From assembly GCA_013151785.1 (NCBI GenBank), contig JAADHP010000252.1:1-7617 (forward strand): a stretch of DNA of 7,617 bases, in the 5' to 3' direction. The notes beneath the pieces are model-generated. The model was not told where the DNA came from. It searched no databases and saw nothing but the letters and a program-made list of their open reading frames with translations. Positions 1 through 6,406 of this stretch are shown here, one piece after another (within the stretch, counting starts at the first letter, position 1; each line of letters begins with the position of its first letter). The DNA is from Nitrospirota bacterium (GTDB lineage: Bacteria > Nitrospirota > Thermodesulfovibrionia > Thermodesulfovibrionales > JdFR-85). Position numbers and translations under genes: made by a program.

Positions 1-473
1 GGGCAGGTCTTTTCGATACCCAGAGCCGTGCCATGGTGGTTGCCCGCTGGAATATCTTTGACGGTTTCAGAAAGAAATACCAGATTGAGGCTGAAGAGTC
101 AGAAATGCTGGCACTGGAGGAGAGACTCAGGGACACAGAGGATGAGTTGTTGTTACAACTGACCACTGCTCTGGAGAACTACAGGACATCCATGGAGAGA
201 TTGAAGGTTGCCCGTAAGGCAGTGGAGCAGGCAAGGGAGAATTACAGGATAACAGAGAACCGTTTTCGTCAGAGGATGGCCACAACAACAGACCTGCTTG
301 ATGCAAGATTCTTCCTTACAAGGGCAGAGAATGATCTCAAGAATGCCGAGTATGACTACTATCTATCCATGGCTGAGATTGAAAGGGTGATTGAGCTGGA
401 CAGTGAAGCACTCCGACCAGAGGTCGGAGCTTCACTTTCTTTGAGGGGACTCAGTCCCCTCAAACTCCCCTGA
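1..473 (+). CDS. TolC-family outer-membrane efflux protein, C-terminal part (5' end outside window)
   Basis: This is the carboxyl half of an outer-membrane factor, the channel component of RND, ABC or MFS efflux pumps and type I secretion systems. The frame is open from the window edge (first full codon at position 3), so the ATG at 33 is internal and not the start. The segment WNIFDGF (codons starting at 48) is the family's typical 'W-x-(L/I)-FDG' strand. It is followed by a long charged alpha-helical coiled-coil stretch (roughly 75-300) and then the TTTDLLDARFFLTRAENDL helix, which matches the usual 's-x-x-D-L-L-x-A-x-x-x-L-x-x-A' repeat pattern. A normal family member would end shortly after IERVIELD. 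Here about 16-20 further residues are encoded by hairpin repeats (402-464), which looks like repeat invasion of the 3' end. The pump it serves cannot be told from this piece. Confidence 0.85.
   Translation, partial: AGLFDTQSRAMVVARWNIFDGFRKKYQIEAEESEMLALEERLRDTEDELLLQLTTALENYRTSMERLKVARKAVEQARENYRITENRFRQRMATTTDLLDARFFLTRAENDLKNAEYDYYLSMAEIERVIELDSEALRPEVGASLSLRGLSPLKLP
402..464 (+). repeat. Two hairpins inside the 3' coding end of the tolC-family gene
   Basis: H1 has outer arms AGTGAAG/CTTCACT and inner arms CTCCGACC/GGTCGGAG around an AGA loop, with a 2-nt CA bulge on the left arm. H2 has perfect 11-bp arms TTTGAGGGGAC/GTCCCCTCAAA around a TCA loop. Both lie upstream of the TGA at 471-473, so they are translated and supply the tail residues SEALRPEVGASLSLRGLSPL. 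In mRNA they would stall or shield the 3' end, but neither is followed by a T tract, so intrinsic termination at them is doubtful. Confidence 0.85.
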
Positions 474-497
474 TATGGTTGAAATTTCCATATCGGG
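469..497. repeat. Central hairpin overlapping the tolC-family stop codon
   Basis: Arms 469-478 (CCTGATATGG) and 488-497 (CCATATCGGG) pair over 10 positions with one T-G wobble and a 9-nt loop. The TGA stop at 471-473 lies inside the left arm. This stem is the pivot of the mirrored hairpin array. Confidence 0.7.
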
Positions 498-501
498 ATT
501 A

Positions 502-522
502 CAAAGGGGCAAAGCCCCTTTG
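502..522. repeat. GGGGC/GCCCC hairpin downstream of tolC-family gene
   Basis: Perfect 9-bp arms CAAAGGGGC and GCCCCTTTG flank an AAA loop. This is the first strong stem wholly outside the coding region and a candidate 3'-end or mRNA-protecting structure for the upstream gene. It resembles H2 (440-464) in base order, which supports a shared repeat origin. No run of T follows it, so it is not a textbook Rho-independent terminator. Confidence 0.6.
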
Positions 523-524
523 AG

Positions 525-590
525 ATTTACGAAAACTGCCCTGCCATTCATCACCGAACAAAGTTCGGAGCATTGGCAGTTTTCGTAAAT
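525..590. repeat. Long 16-bp inverted repeat with nested inner stem
   Basis: Perfect 16-bp arms ATTTACGAAAACTGCC (525-540) and GGCAGTTTTCGTAAAT (575-590) enclose 34 nt that contain a second perfect stem, CCGAAC/GTTCGG (554-559/563-568). An alternative pairing of CTGCCA (541-546) with TGGCAG (574-579) is also possible. The right arm ends only 8 nt before the -35 element of the next gene, so the structure could insulate that promoter or act as the edge of a mobile repeat. Confidence 0.8.
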
Positions 591-597
591 AAAAAGA

Positions 598-629
598 TTG
601 ACTAAATTTCCTCTCTTTTGTGCTATAAT
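598..629 (+). promoter_or_regulatory. Sigma-70-type promoter with extended -10
   Basis: TTGACT (598-603) matches the -35 consensus at five of six positions. TATAAT (624-629) is a perfect -10 and is preceded by TGC, giving an extended -10. The 20-bp spacer is longer than the usual 17, which the extended -10 could offset. Transcription would start near 636, leaving a ~40-nt AT-rich leader before the ribosome binding site AAAGGAG at 661-667. It lies directly downstream of the hairpin array and serves the radical SAM gene. Confidence 0.65.
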
Positions 630-676
630 GAGGATAAATATAACAAATAAATTGTAAAGAAAAGGAGTACCAGAAG

Positions 677-702
677 ATGGACATTAAGAATGGACATTAA
701 GA
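677..702 (+). repeat. 13-bp tandem duplication of the start-codon region
   Basis: ATGGACATTAAGA occurs twice in perfect tandem, at 677-689 and 690-702. The ribosome binding site AAAGGAG (661-667) is 9 nt from the first ATG and 22 nt from the second. The first ATG opens a 7-codon reading frame (MDIKNGH, stop TAA at 698-700) in a different frame from the main gene, while the second ATG opens the full radical SAM protein. Removing one unit would place the main frame at ideal spacing and still give a protein starting MDIKKVSF. The duplication therefore probably lowers translation, or makes it depend on re-initiation from the mini-ORF. A sequencing or assembly error is the alternative. Confidence 0.9.
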
Positions 703-2093
703 AGGTTTCTTTTATTGAGGCGAGGTCGCCAGGGGCGCATATATTCAGCAAATATCCCATTCCAAGGCTTGGCACTGTTCTGCTTGGCACAATGCTCAGG
801 AATATGGGCATAGATGTGAGGGTGTTTATAGAGGATATATCAGATATTGACTGGTCCTATGTGGAGAATTCTGATCTCGTTGCTATTTCCAGTATCACCT
901 CAACAGCAATAAGGGCATATGAGCTTGCTGACAGGGTGAAGAAGCTTGGCATCCCCATTGTTATGGGTGGTGCCCATCCCACATTCATGACTGAAGAGGC
1001 ACTTGAACATGCTGACTTCGTTGTGAGAGGTGAGGGTGATGTAAGTTTTCCTGCATTGTTCAGTTACCTTACAACGGGGAAACCTCATATCAGTGAGATA
1101 AAGGGGATTTCCTACAGGGACTCTTCTGGCCAGATCAGGCATACACCACCTTCGGAATTATTGATTGATCTGGACGTATTACCAAATCCTGATTTCTCCA
1201 TTGTCCACAACTGGAATGCCAAGAATGTCTATCCTGTTTCAACATCCAGGGGATGCCCCTTTGATTGCAAGTTCTGCTCTGTTATACAGATGTTTGGCAG
1301 AAAGTATCGTTACAGATCAGTTGAGACAGCCCTTTCTGACCTGAAGGAGGCAACCCTGAGAACCGATTCAACAAAATTTATAGTTGATGATAACTTTGCA
1401 GCTAACAAAAAGCGAACAAAGGCGATTCTCAGGGGGATGATAGAGGAGAAGATCCATACAAAATGGACAGCACAGGTCAGGGTCGAGGTTGCAAAGGACG
1501 AGGAACTACTAAAACTGATGGCAGATGCTGGGTGTGATACACTCTATATTGGTTTTGAGTCTGTTAATCCCGAGACACTGAAGCTCTATAACAAGAAACA
1601 GGAGGTTTCCCAGATCATTGACTGTATTAAAAGGGTGCATGATTATGGCATGTATATCCACGGGATGTTTGTCCTTGGTGCTGATACGGACAATGTGGAG
1701 ACCATCAGGAAGACAGCAGAGTTTGCCATAAAGAATCATATAGATACTGTGCAGTTTGTGATTCTTACACCTCTGCCAGGCACACCATTCTTCTATGAGA
1801 TGAGGGATTCGGGAAGATTGCTCCACACAGACTGGTCAAAGTACGACGCACATCATGTGGTATTTCAGCCTGAAAGAATTGATCCCATTACACTGCAGAT
1901 TGAGATGATGAAGGCCATGGGGAAATTCTATTCCTGGAAATACATTATAAGGCATCTCCTGAAGTTTGAACTCTTTTATGCTGGCATAGGTGTGTATGGT
2001 AAAAGGGCTATCAATAAGGCAAGAGATGAGATTATGACATATATTGAAGAATTCCTGGACGCTCCCAGCCATTTGAATAATTCTCGTGTCTAA
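690..2093 (+). CDS. B12-binding-domain radical SAM protein (467 aa)
   Basis: This is a cytosolic radical SAM enzyme with an N-terminal cobalamin-binding fold (about residues 30-150) and a central radical SAM barrel (about 180-390). The 4Fe-4S cluster that cleaves S-adenosylmethionine would be held by C189, C193 and C196 in RGCPFDCKFC. Other recognisable pieces are GGAHPT (93-98) and RGEGD (113-117) of the B12-domain class, IVDDNF (231-236), YIGFES (286-291) and TPLPGTP (360-366). The B12 domain lacks the DxHxxG base-off histidine motif, as is common in this class. Family relatives perform methylations, ring formations and other radical chemistry (BchE, HpnP/HpnR-like); the substrate here cannot be assigned. 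The gene has its own promoter (598-629) and no close downstream partner. The start at 690 is chosen because it is the first ATG of the open frame. A 13-bp duplication has moved it 22 nt from the ribosome binding site. Confidence 0.85.
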   Translation: MDIKKVSFIEARSPGAHIFSKYPIPRLGTVLLGTMLRNMGIDVRVFIEDISDIDWSYVENSDLVAISSITSTAIRAYELADRVKKLGIPIVMGGAHPTFMTEEALEHADFVVRGEGDVSFPALFSYLTTGKPHISEIKGISYRDSSGQIRHTPPSELLIDLDVLPNPDFSIVHNWNAKNVYPVSTSRGCPFDCKFCSVIQMFGRKYRYRSVETALSDLKEATLRTDSTKFIVDDNFAANKKRTKAILRGMIEEKIHTKWTAQVRVEVAKDEELLKLMADAGCDTLYIGFESVNPETLKLYNKKQEVSQIIDCIKRVHDYGMYIHGMFVLGADTDNVETIRKTAEFAIKNHIDTVQFVILTPLPGTPFFYEMRDSGRLLHTDWSKYDAHHVVFQPERIDPITLQIEMMKAMGKFYSWKYIIRHLLKFELFYAGIGVYGKRAINKARDEIMTYIEEFLDAPSHLNNSRV

Positions 2094-2342
2094 GAGATTT
2101 ACCTTGCAAACAGGCTTGTTCCCTCTCAAAAGTCCCTGCAGGTCTTTTTGATTACCAGGAAGCGGTCAGCGCTACGGTGATAATCTACTTCCTTTGTTGC
2201 TTTCCTCGGTGATGTAAAGACCGTGGATCGCTGTGGCAGGCGCAACAATGACAGTCTTATTTAGCCTTTTAGTTGCATAAAATTCATTTCATTCAACTAC
2301 CTTTTCCACCGAAACTTGTAGTTTTTGTTATTTTCCCTGATC
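2094..2342. other. Intergenic region without a supported gene
   Basis: These ~250 nt separate the radical SAM gene from the NUDIX gene. No clear Rho-independent terminator follows the TAA at 2091-2093. The middle part (about 2145-2257) resembles a degenerate dispersed repeat, described separately. An SbfI-type palindrome CCTGCAGG (2135-2142) is probably chance. A TAAAAT at 2278-2283 could be a -10 element for the downstream operon, but I see no convincing -35 partner. The last 60 nt are pyrimidine-rich and contain no Shine-Dalgarno sequence. Confidence 0.5.
2145..2257. repeat. Probable degenerate palindromic repeat of the 'GTCATTGCGAG...CTCGCAATGAC' type
   Basis: Many bacterial genomes carry ~100-130 bp dispersed repeats whose ends read like GTCATTGCGAGG...GAAGCAATCT and GGATTGCTTCGG...GCAATGACAG. 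Here the left end (2149-2185) reads GATTACCAGGAAGCGG... ending in ATAATCT, and the right end (2227-2256) reads GGATCGCTGTGGCAGG followed by CGCAACAATGACAG. Both align to those ends with several substitutions. The interior (CTACTTCC...CGGTGATGTAAAGACC) is the kind of unique core seen in such elements. On the minus strand it gives only short frames broken by stops, as expected of a non-coding repeat. The assignment rests on remembered consensus, not on a search. Confidence 0.4.
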
Positions 2343-2780
2343 ATGAGACCTGCGAAGATCAAAAATAAGACCTCAGCAGGAGGTGTTGTATTCAGGAGAG
2401 ACGGCACAGAGGACAAGGTAGTATTGATCTCTGTGAGGGACAGGACTGCATGGACCCTTCCAAAGGGTGCTATTGAGAAGGATGAAAAAAGAGAAGCTAC
2501 TGCCATAAGAGAGGTTGCCGAGGAGACAGGGATTAATGCAAGAATAGTTACATCTCTGGGATCAATTGCCTACTGGTTTTACAAAAGAACAGAGAATGCA
2601 AAATACCATAAAAGGGTTTACTATTATCTGATGGAATACCTTTCGGGGAACCTTGATAATCGTGATCCAGAGGTTAATGAGGCGTCATGGTTTGGCATTG
2701 AAGAGGCAATAAAGAAGGTCACATATAATGGAGACAGAGAGATACTTCTCAGGGCAAAAGAGATACTGAAACGATTATGA
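2343..2780 (+). CDS. NUDIX hydrolase (145 aa)
   Basis: This is a small cytosolic pyrophosphohydrolase that cleaves nucleoside diphosphate-X compounds using Mg2+. The Nudix box is intact: G42-x5-E48-x7-R56-E57-V-A-E60-E61-T-G63-I64, with the catalytic REVAEETGI helix. The N-terminal strand SAGGVVFR (11-18) and WTLPKG (37-42) resemble the diadenosine polyphosphate (Ap4A/Ap6A) hydrolase and MutT-like branch. The exact substrate is not readable. I chose ATG 2343 because the conserved domain begins soon after it. A TTG at 2325 would add six residues (MLFSLI) but has no better ribosome site, and neither start has a visible Shine-Dalgarno sequence. Its TGA overlaps the next gene's ATG (ATGA, 2777-2780), so translation of the pair is probably coupled. 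It heads the cluster leading to rfaE2 and mfd. Confidence 0.88.
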   Translation: MRPAKIKNKTSAGGVVFRRDGTEDKVVLISVRDRTAWTLPKGAIEKDEKREATAIREVAEETGINARIVTSLGSIAYWFYKRTENAKYHKRVYYYLMEYLSGNLDNRDPEVNEASWFGIEEAIKKVTYNGDREILLRAKEILKRL

Positions 2781-3241
2781 CTAATAAAGTAAAAGATATA
2801 AAGACCCTATCAGAAATTATTAAGGGATTAAAGAAAGAGGGCAAGAAGATAGTGTTTACAAACGGATGTTTCGACATAATACACGCTGGTCATGTGCAGT
2901 ATCTCAGAGAGGCAAAGGCACTTGGTGACATTCTTGTGGTTGCCTTGAATTCTGACAGTTCTGTAAGGAAAATCAAACCCAAAAGACCCATTGTACCACA
3001 GGAGCAACGGGCAATGGTGTTATCTGCCCTTGAGATGGTTGATTATGTGACAGTCTTTAACGAGGAGACACCCTACGAAACAATAAGAATCCTTCAACCC
3101 GATGTGCTTGTTAAAGGTGGCGACTGGAGGGTTGAGGATATTGTTGGTAATGATATTGTAAAGGAGGTCTACAGCCTTCCTTACAGGGAAGGACTATCCA
3201 CTACAGCCATCATAGAAGAAATCAGAAAAAGATATTGTTAG
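2777..3241 (+). CDS. rfaE2: D-glycero-beta-D-manno-heptose 1-phosphate adenylyltransferase (RfaE domain II, stand-alone)
   Basis: This enzyme transfers AMP from ATP to heptose 1-phosphate, giving the ADP-heptose used to build the lipopolysaccharide inner core. The 154-aa protein is a complete single nucleotidyltransferase domain. It has the signature FTNGCFDIIHAGH (27-39, with HAGH at 36-39 binding ATP phosphates), LNSDSSVRKIKPKRPI (57-72), KGGDW (113-117) and the terminal STTAIIEEI (141-149), equivalent to the family's ST(T/S)-x-II motif. In Escherichia coli this domain is fused to the RfaE1 kinase (HldE). Here it is separate, so a kinase (HldA/RfaE1) should lie elsewhere in the genome. The start ATG overlaps the NUDIX stop, and mfd begins 3 nt after its TAG. 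Other cytidylyltransferase-like enzymes share the HxGH motif, but the overall match to RfaE2 is strong. Confidence 0.9.
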   Translation: MTNKVKDIKTLSEIIKGLKKEGKKIVFTNGCFDIIHAGHVQYLREAKALGDILVVALNSDSSVRKIKPKRPIVPQEQRAMVLSALEMVDYVTVFNEETPYETIRILQPDVLVKGGDWRVEDIVGNDIVKEVYSLPYREGLSTTAIIEEIRKRYC

Positions 3242-3244
3242 CCC

Positions 3245-6200
3245 ATGTTCAGGCCTATCTTAGAGTATTTAAAACCTTTCATTGAGCGTATCCGCATTCC
3301 CGGTGATGATATTTATAACCTGAAAGACTCATCACAGGCACTGTTTATCTCTCTGTTATTACAGAGTTACCCTTCAAAACACCATATCCTTATATGCCAT
3401 ACAGATGAGGAAACCCTGGAATTCAAAAACAATATTGACTTTTATATAAGAGTAATATCAGGCAAGAATAAGGATGGCAGAGTTGTCATATTACCACCTC
3501 CATATGATATCTCCAGTACAGGGGAACGTTTGAGACTGCTCTCTTCCCTTGATAAGGGAACTGTAATGATTGGAACCGGAGACGCCCTTTTTTCCAGAAC
3601 ATGGGACAGGGATGAACTCAAAAAGGAAACCCTTGTTCTCAGAAACAGGGACAGGATTCGCAGAGAAAGGCTTATAGAGTCACTCCAGAGGCTCGGATAC
3701 AGAAGAGCCACTGTTGTCTCGTCTCCAGGTGAGTTCAGCGTAAGAACATGGGTGTTTGATATCTTCCCCTCAGACAGGAAATCTCCCGTAAGGATCGAAT
3801 TTTTCGGTGAAGAGATAGAAGAGATAAAAGAGTTTGATATCGAGACCCAGCGCTCGATAAAAAAGCTAAAAGATATGAGGATACTTCCCACATTCGAAAA
3901 AACCGAGGGGCCTTCTGTAATGGATTTGTTCAGACAGGATGGTATCGTATATTGTTCATCCGGTGTGGGAAAGGAAATGAAGGAAATTGAGTCTATCAGA
4001 TTACATGATTTTTCCCTTAATCCCGATGAAGAAATAGGAATCTTCCCCCTCACAGGGTATGGACTGACCCATCTGGAGAGAAAGGAAATCTACGAAATCA
4101 TCCCGGCTATAAAATCACTGAAGAACTACAGGATTCTCTTTGTCATGGCAACAGCGTCACAGGCCCGAAGAATAAGTGATGTACTTTTAAAGGGCGAGAT
4201 AGTTGCGCCTGTTATAGGTCCTGACACAGTGATGGATTTCCCAGGGAATGTTGCAATCAGTATCGGGAGGCTTTCAAGGGGATTGCATATAAAAGGTTTG
4301 ATAATCCTTACTCCCGGGGAGCTTTTTGGAAAAGGACCTTCATACAGAACAGCACGGGTTAGCAAACTGAAACGATTGATTGACGAGATAGATGAACTGA
4401 AAGAGGGTGATTATGTTGTCCACGAGCAGCATGGCATTGGTATTTACAGGGGCTTAAGTCCTTTGCAGACAGACGTCCACAGAGGCGAATCCCTATGCAT
4501 TGAGTATGCCCGGGGTGCAAGGCTTTATCTTCCATTGCAGAGGATCCACATGATTAAAAAATACAAGGCTGAAGAGGGTGTAATACCAAAACTGGATACC
4601 CTTGGTGGCAGGACATGGAAGAAAAAGACCGAAAGGGCACGAAAGAGGATAAGGGAGATTGCCCGGAAGCTCCTTGAACTCTATGCAAGGAGGGAGATAA
4701 CAGAGGGTTATTCCTTCAGTCCTGATACAGAACTCCACAGAGAATTTGAATCCTTTTTCCCCTTTGAAGAGACACCTGATCAACTGAAGGCATGGCAGGA
4801 GATCAAGGAAGAGATGGAGTCCAAAAGACCCATGGACAGGCTGCTCTGTGGAGACGTGGGCTTTGGAAAGACAGAACTTGCCATGCGTGCAGCCTTCAAG
4901 GCAGTGTTTGATGGCAAACAGGTGGCCCTGCTTGTTCCCACAACCATTCTCTGTGAACAGCATTACAGGAACTTTATTGCAAGGTTTTCTGCCTTTCCTG
5001 TCAGGATTGATTATATTAGCAGATTTAAAAGCCAGAGAGAGGTTAAAAAGACTCTGGAAGAACTCGGGACAGGTGAGATAGACATCATAATCGGCACCCA
5101 TGCCCTGCTCGGGAAAAATGTCAGATTCTTTGATCTTGGGCTTCTTATCATTGATGAAGAACACAGATTCGGTGTATCCCATAAAGAAAGAATAAAGGAA
5201 TTGAAAACAGGGGTGGATTGTCTTACCCTGTCAGCAACACCCATACCAAGAACCCTTGAGATGTCCCTTTCAGGGATAAGGCCCATGAGTGTTATAGAAA
5301 CACCTCCTGAAGAGAGACTTGCTATCAAAGGTATCGTAACTGTTTTTAATGACGAAACTATCAGGAATGCAATCTTGAAAGAGGTTGATAGAGGAGGCCA
5401 GGTCTTTTTCGTACATAACAGGGTAAAGGAACTTCCTGGCTTATATGATTATCTGAGGAGACTGGTTCCAGAGTTGCGTATACTGCTTGCCCATGGACAG
5501 ATGAGATCAAGAGAGCTTGAGGATGTAATGCTCTCCTTTATGGATGGAGATGGAGACCTGCTTCTCTGTACCTCTATCATTGGTTCTGGTATAGACATAC
5601 CACGTGCCAATACCATAATCATTAATCGTGCTGACAGGATAGGTCTTGCAGATCTCTATCAGTTAAAGGGAAGGGTTGGAAGAAGCAATGTAAAGGCATA
5701 CTGTTATTTTTTGATACCACCAGAAGAGACGCTTTCCGAGAATGCCCGTTCGAGAATCAGGGCAATAGAGGAGTTGAATTTCCTTGGTGCGGGGCTCAGG
5801 CTTGCACTGAAAGACCTTGAAATAAGAGGTGCTGGTAATCTCCTTGGCAGGGAACAGTCAGGACATATCCATGCTGTGGGATTCGATACTTACATTGAGA
5901 TGCTGGGCCAGGAGGTTGCCAAACTGAGGGGAGAGAAGATAGAAAAGAGAATCGAGACAGTGATTGACCTTGATATGGAGGCATACATACCTGAGTATTA
6001 TATACCTGATACAGGGTTAAGGCTGAGTATGTACAGAAGGCTGTCTCTTTCTGAAAATGAGATGGACATGATTTCCTTAATGGAAGAGATAAGAGACAGA
6101 TTTGGGGACCCTCCACCTCAGGTGGAGAACCTTATCAGGGTCATGAAGATAAAGACACTGGCCAAGCCCCTTGGATTCCTTTCCATAAAAAAACAGGGGG

Positions 6201-6406
6201 GAGGCATAAGAATTCAGGTGGAGAAATCCACTCCTGTTAATCCGGAAGATATTCTTGAGGTGGTTTCACAGGAGGCAATGGAGGCGGTCTTCAGCAGTGA
6301 TGGATTTTTACTCCTCTTAGACAGCAAAGATAGAGATTATGTGATTAACAAGCTATTGAAGGTGCTCAAGGGCTTAAACAGAGGCTATATGTACTCTTCA
6401 AAATAA
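3245..6406 (+). CDS. mfd: Transcription-repair coupling factor Mfd (1053 aa)
   Basis: Mfd is a DNA translocase that pushes RNA polymerase stalled at lesions off the template and recruits UvrA for nucleotide excision repair. The domains run in the expected order. The UvrB-like N-terminal module (about 25-360) includes PGEFSVR (161-167) and ELFG (359-362). The RNA-polymerase interacting domain is about 386-445 (EGDYVVHEQHGIGIYRG, 387-403). The RecG-like helicase has GDVGFGKTE (Walker A, 536-544), DEEH (637-640), SATPIPRT (663-670) and QLKGRVGR (806-813). The TRG motif RGAGNLLGREQSGH is 861-874, and the C-terminal TRCF domain is about 905-1045. It is ~95 residues shorter than the E. coli protein, mainly in the UvrB-like and linker parts, with every translocase motif kept. 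The motif usually written TTIIETGIDIP reads TSIIGSGIDIP (776-786), with Gly in place of Glu. No Shine-Dalgarno precedes ATG 3245, which lies 3 nt after the rfaE2 stop, so translation is probably coupled. Confidence 0.97.
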   Translation: MFRPILEYLKPFIERIRIPGDDIYNLKDSSQALFISLLLQSYPSKHHILICHTDEETLEFKNNIDFYIRVISGKNKDGRVVILPPPYDISSTGERLRLLSSLDKGTVMIGTGDALFSRTWDRDELKKETLVLRNRDRIRRERLIESLQRLGYRRATVVSSPGEFSVRTWVFDIFPSDRKSPVRIEFFGEEIEEIKEFDIETQRSIKKLKDMRILPTFEKTEGPSVMDLFRQDGIVYCSSGVGKEMKEIESIRLHDFSLNPDEEIGIFPLTGYGLTHLERKEIYEIIPAIKSLKNYRILFVMATASQARRISDVLLKGEIVAPVIGPDTVMDFPGNVAISIGRLSRGLHIKGLIILTPGELFGKGPSYRTARVSKLKRLIDEIDELKEGDYVVHEQHGIGIYRGLSPLQTDVHRGESLCIEYARGARLYLPLQRIHMIKKYKAEEGVIPKLDTLGGRTWKKKTERARKRIREIARKLLELYARREITEGYSFSPDTELHREFESFFPFEETPDQLKAWQEIKEEMESKRPMDRLLCGDVGFGKTELAMRAAFKAVFDGKQVALLVPTTILCEQHYRNFIARFSAFPVRIDYISRFKSQREVKKTLEELGTGEIDIIIGTHALLGKNVRFFDLGLLIIDEEHRFGVSHKERIKELKTGVDCLTLSATPIPRTLEMSLSGIRPMSVIETPPEERLAIKGIVTVFNDETIRNAILKEVDRGGQVFFVHNRVKELPGLYDYLRRLVPELRILLAHGQMRSRELEDVMLSFMDGDGDLLLCTSIIGSGIDIPRANTIIINRADRIGLADLYQLKGRVGRSNVKAYCYFLIPPEETLSENARSRIRAIEELNFLGAGLRLALKDLEIRGAGNLLGREQSGHIHAVGFDTYIEMLGQEVAKLRGEKIEKRIETVIDLDMEAYIPEYYIPDTGLRLSMYRRLSLSENEMDMISLMEEIRDRFGDPPPQVENLIRVMKIKTLAKPLGFLSIKKQGGGIRIQVEKSTPVNPEDILEVVSQEAMEAVFSSDGFLLLLDSKDRDYVINKLLKVLKGLNRGYMYSSK

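Larger units (their letters stand above)
402..590. repeat. Array of five hairpins forming a large imperfect inverted repeat
   Basis: Five inverted repeats lie almost end to end. H1 402-408/430-436 continues into 411-418/422-429. H2 is 440-450/454-464. H3 is 469-478/488-497. H4 is 502-510/514-522. H5 is 525-540/575-590 with an inner stem 554-559/563-568. The order is mirrored about H3: a CCGA..TCGG hairpin, a GGGG..CCCC hairpin, the central stem, a GGGG..CCCC hairpin, and a CCGA..TCGG hairpin. The outer arms are diverged reverse complements of each other; for example CTCCCCTGATATGG at 465-478 mirrors the reverse complement of 488-499. It could be a dispersed palindromic (REP/MITE-like) element, two copies in opposite orientation, or a composite terminator. 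The structure is seen directly; its identity as a genome-wide repeat is inference. Confidence 0.8.

Noticed and set aside
630..676. Cobalamin riboswitch before the B12-binding radical SAM gene
   Set aside because: The leader is only ~40 nt, AT-rich, and lacks a B12-box-like conserved core or room for the fold.
499..684. Minus-strand frame of 61 codons across the hairpin array
   Set aside because: It reads through palindromic repeats and the promoter region and has no family resemblance; it is a by-product of the repeat.
2157..2193. tRNA or structured RNA suggested by AGGAAG/CTTCCT arms
   Set aside because: No cloverleaf, T-loop GTTC motif or anticodon arm can be drawn; the arms are short and could be chance.
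2126..2264. Possible remnant gene on the minus strand of the 2094-2342 spacer (about 40 codons)
   Set aside because: It has no ATG start, no ribosome site and no domain; the region is better explained as a degenerate palindromic repeat.
3442..4053. Long minus-strand frame (203 codons) opposite mfd
   Set aside because: It lies entirely inside mfd, whose domains are intact, and is Ser/Leu/Ile-rich low-complexity shadow sequence.
4493..5182. Minus-strand frame of 229 codons opposite the mfd helicase region
   Set aside because: It is antisense to conserved Walker A and DEAH-box codons and shows no recognisable domain.
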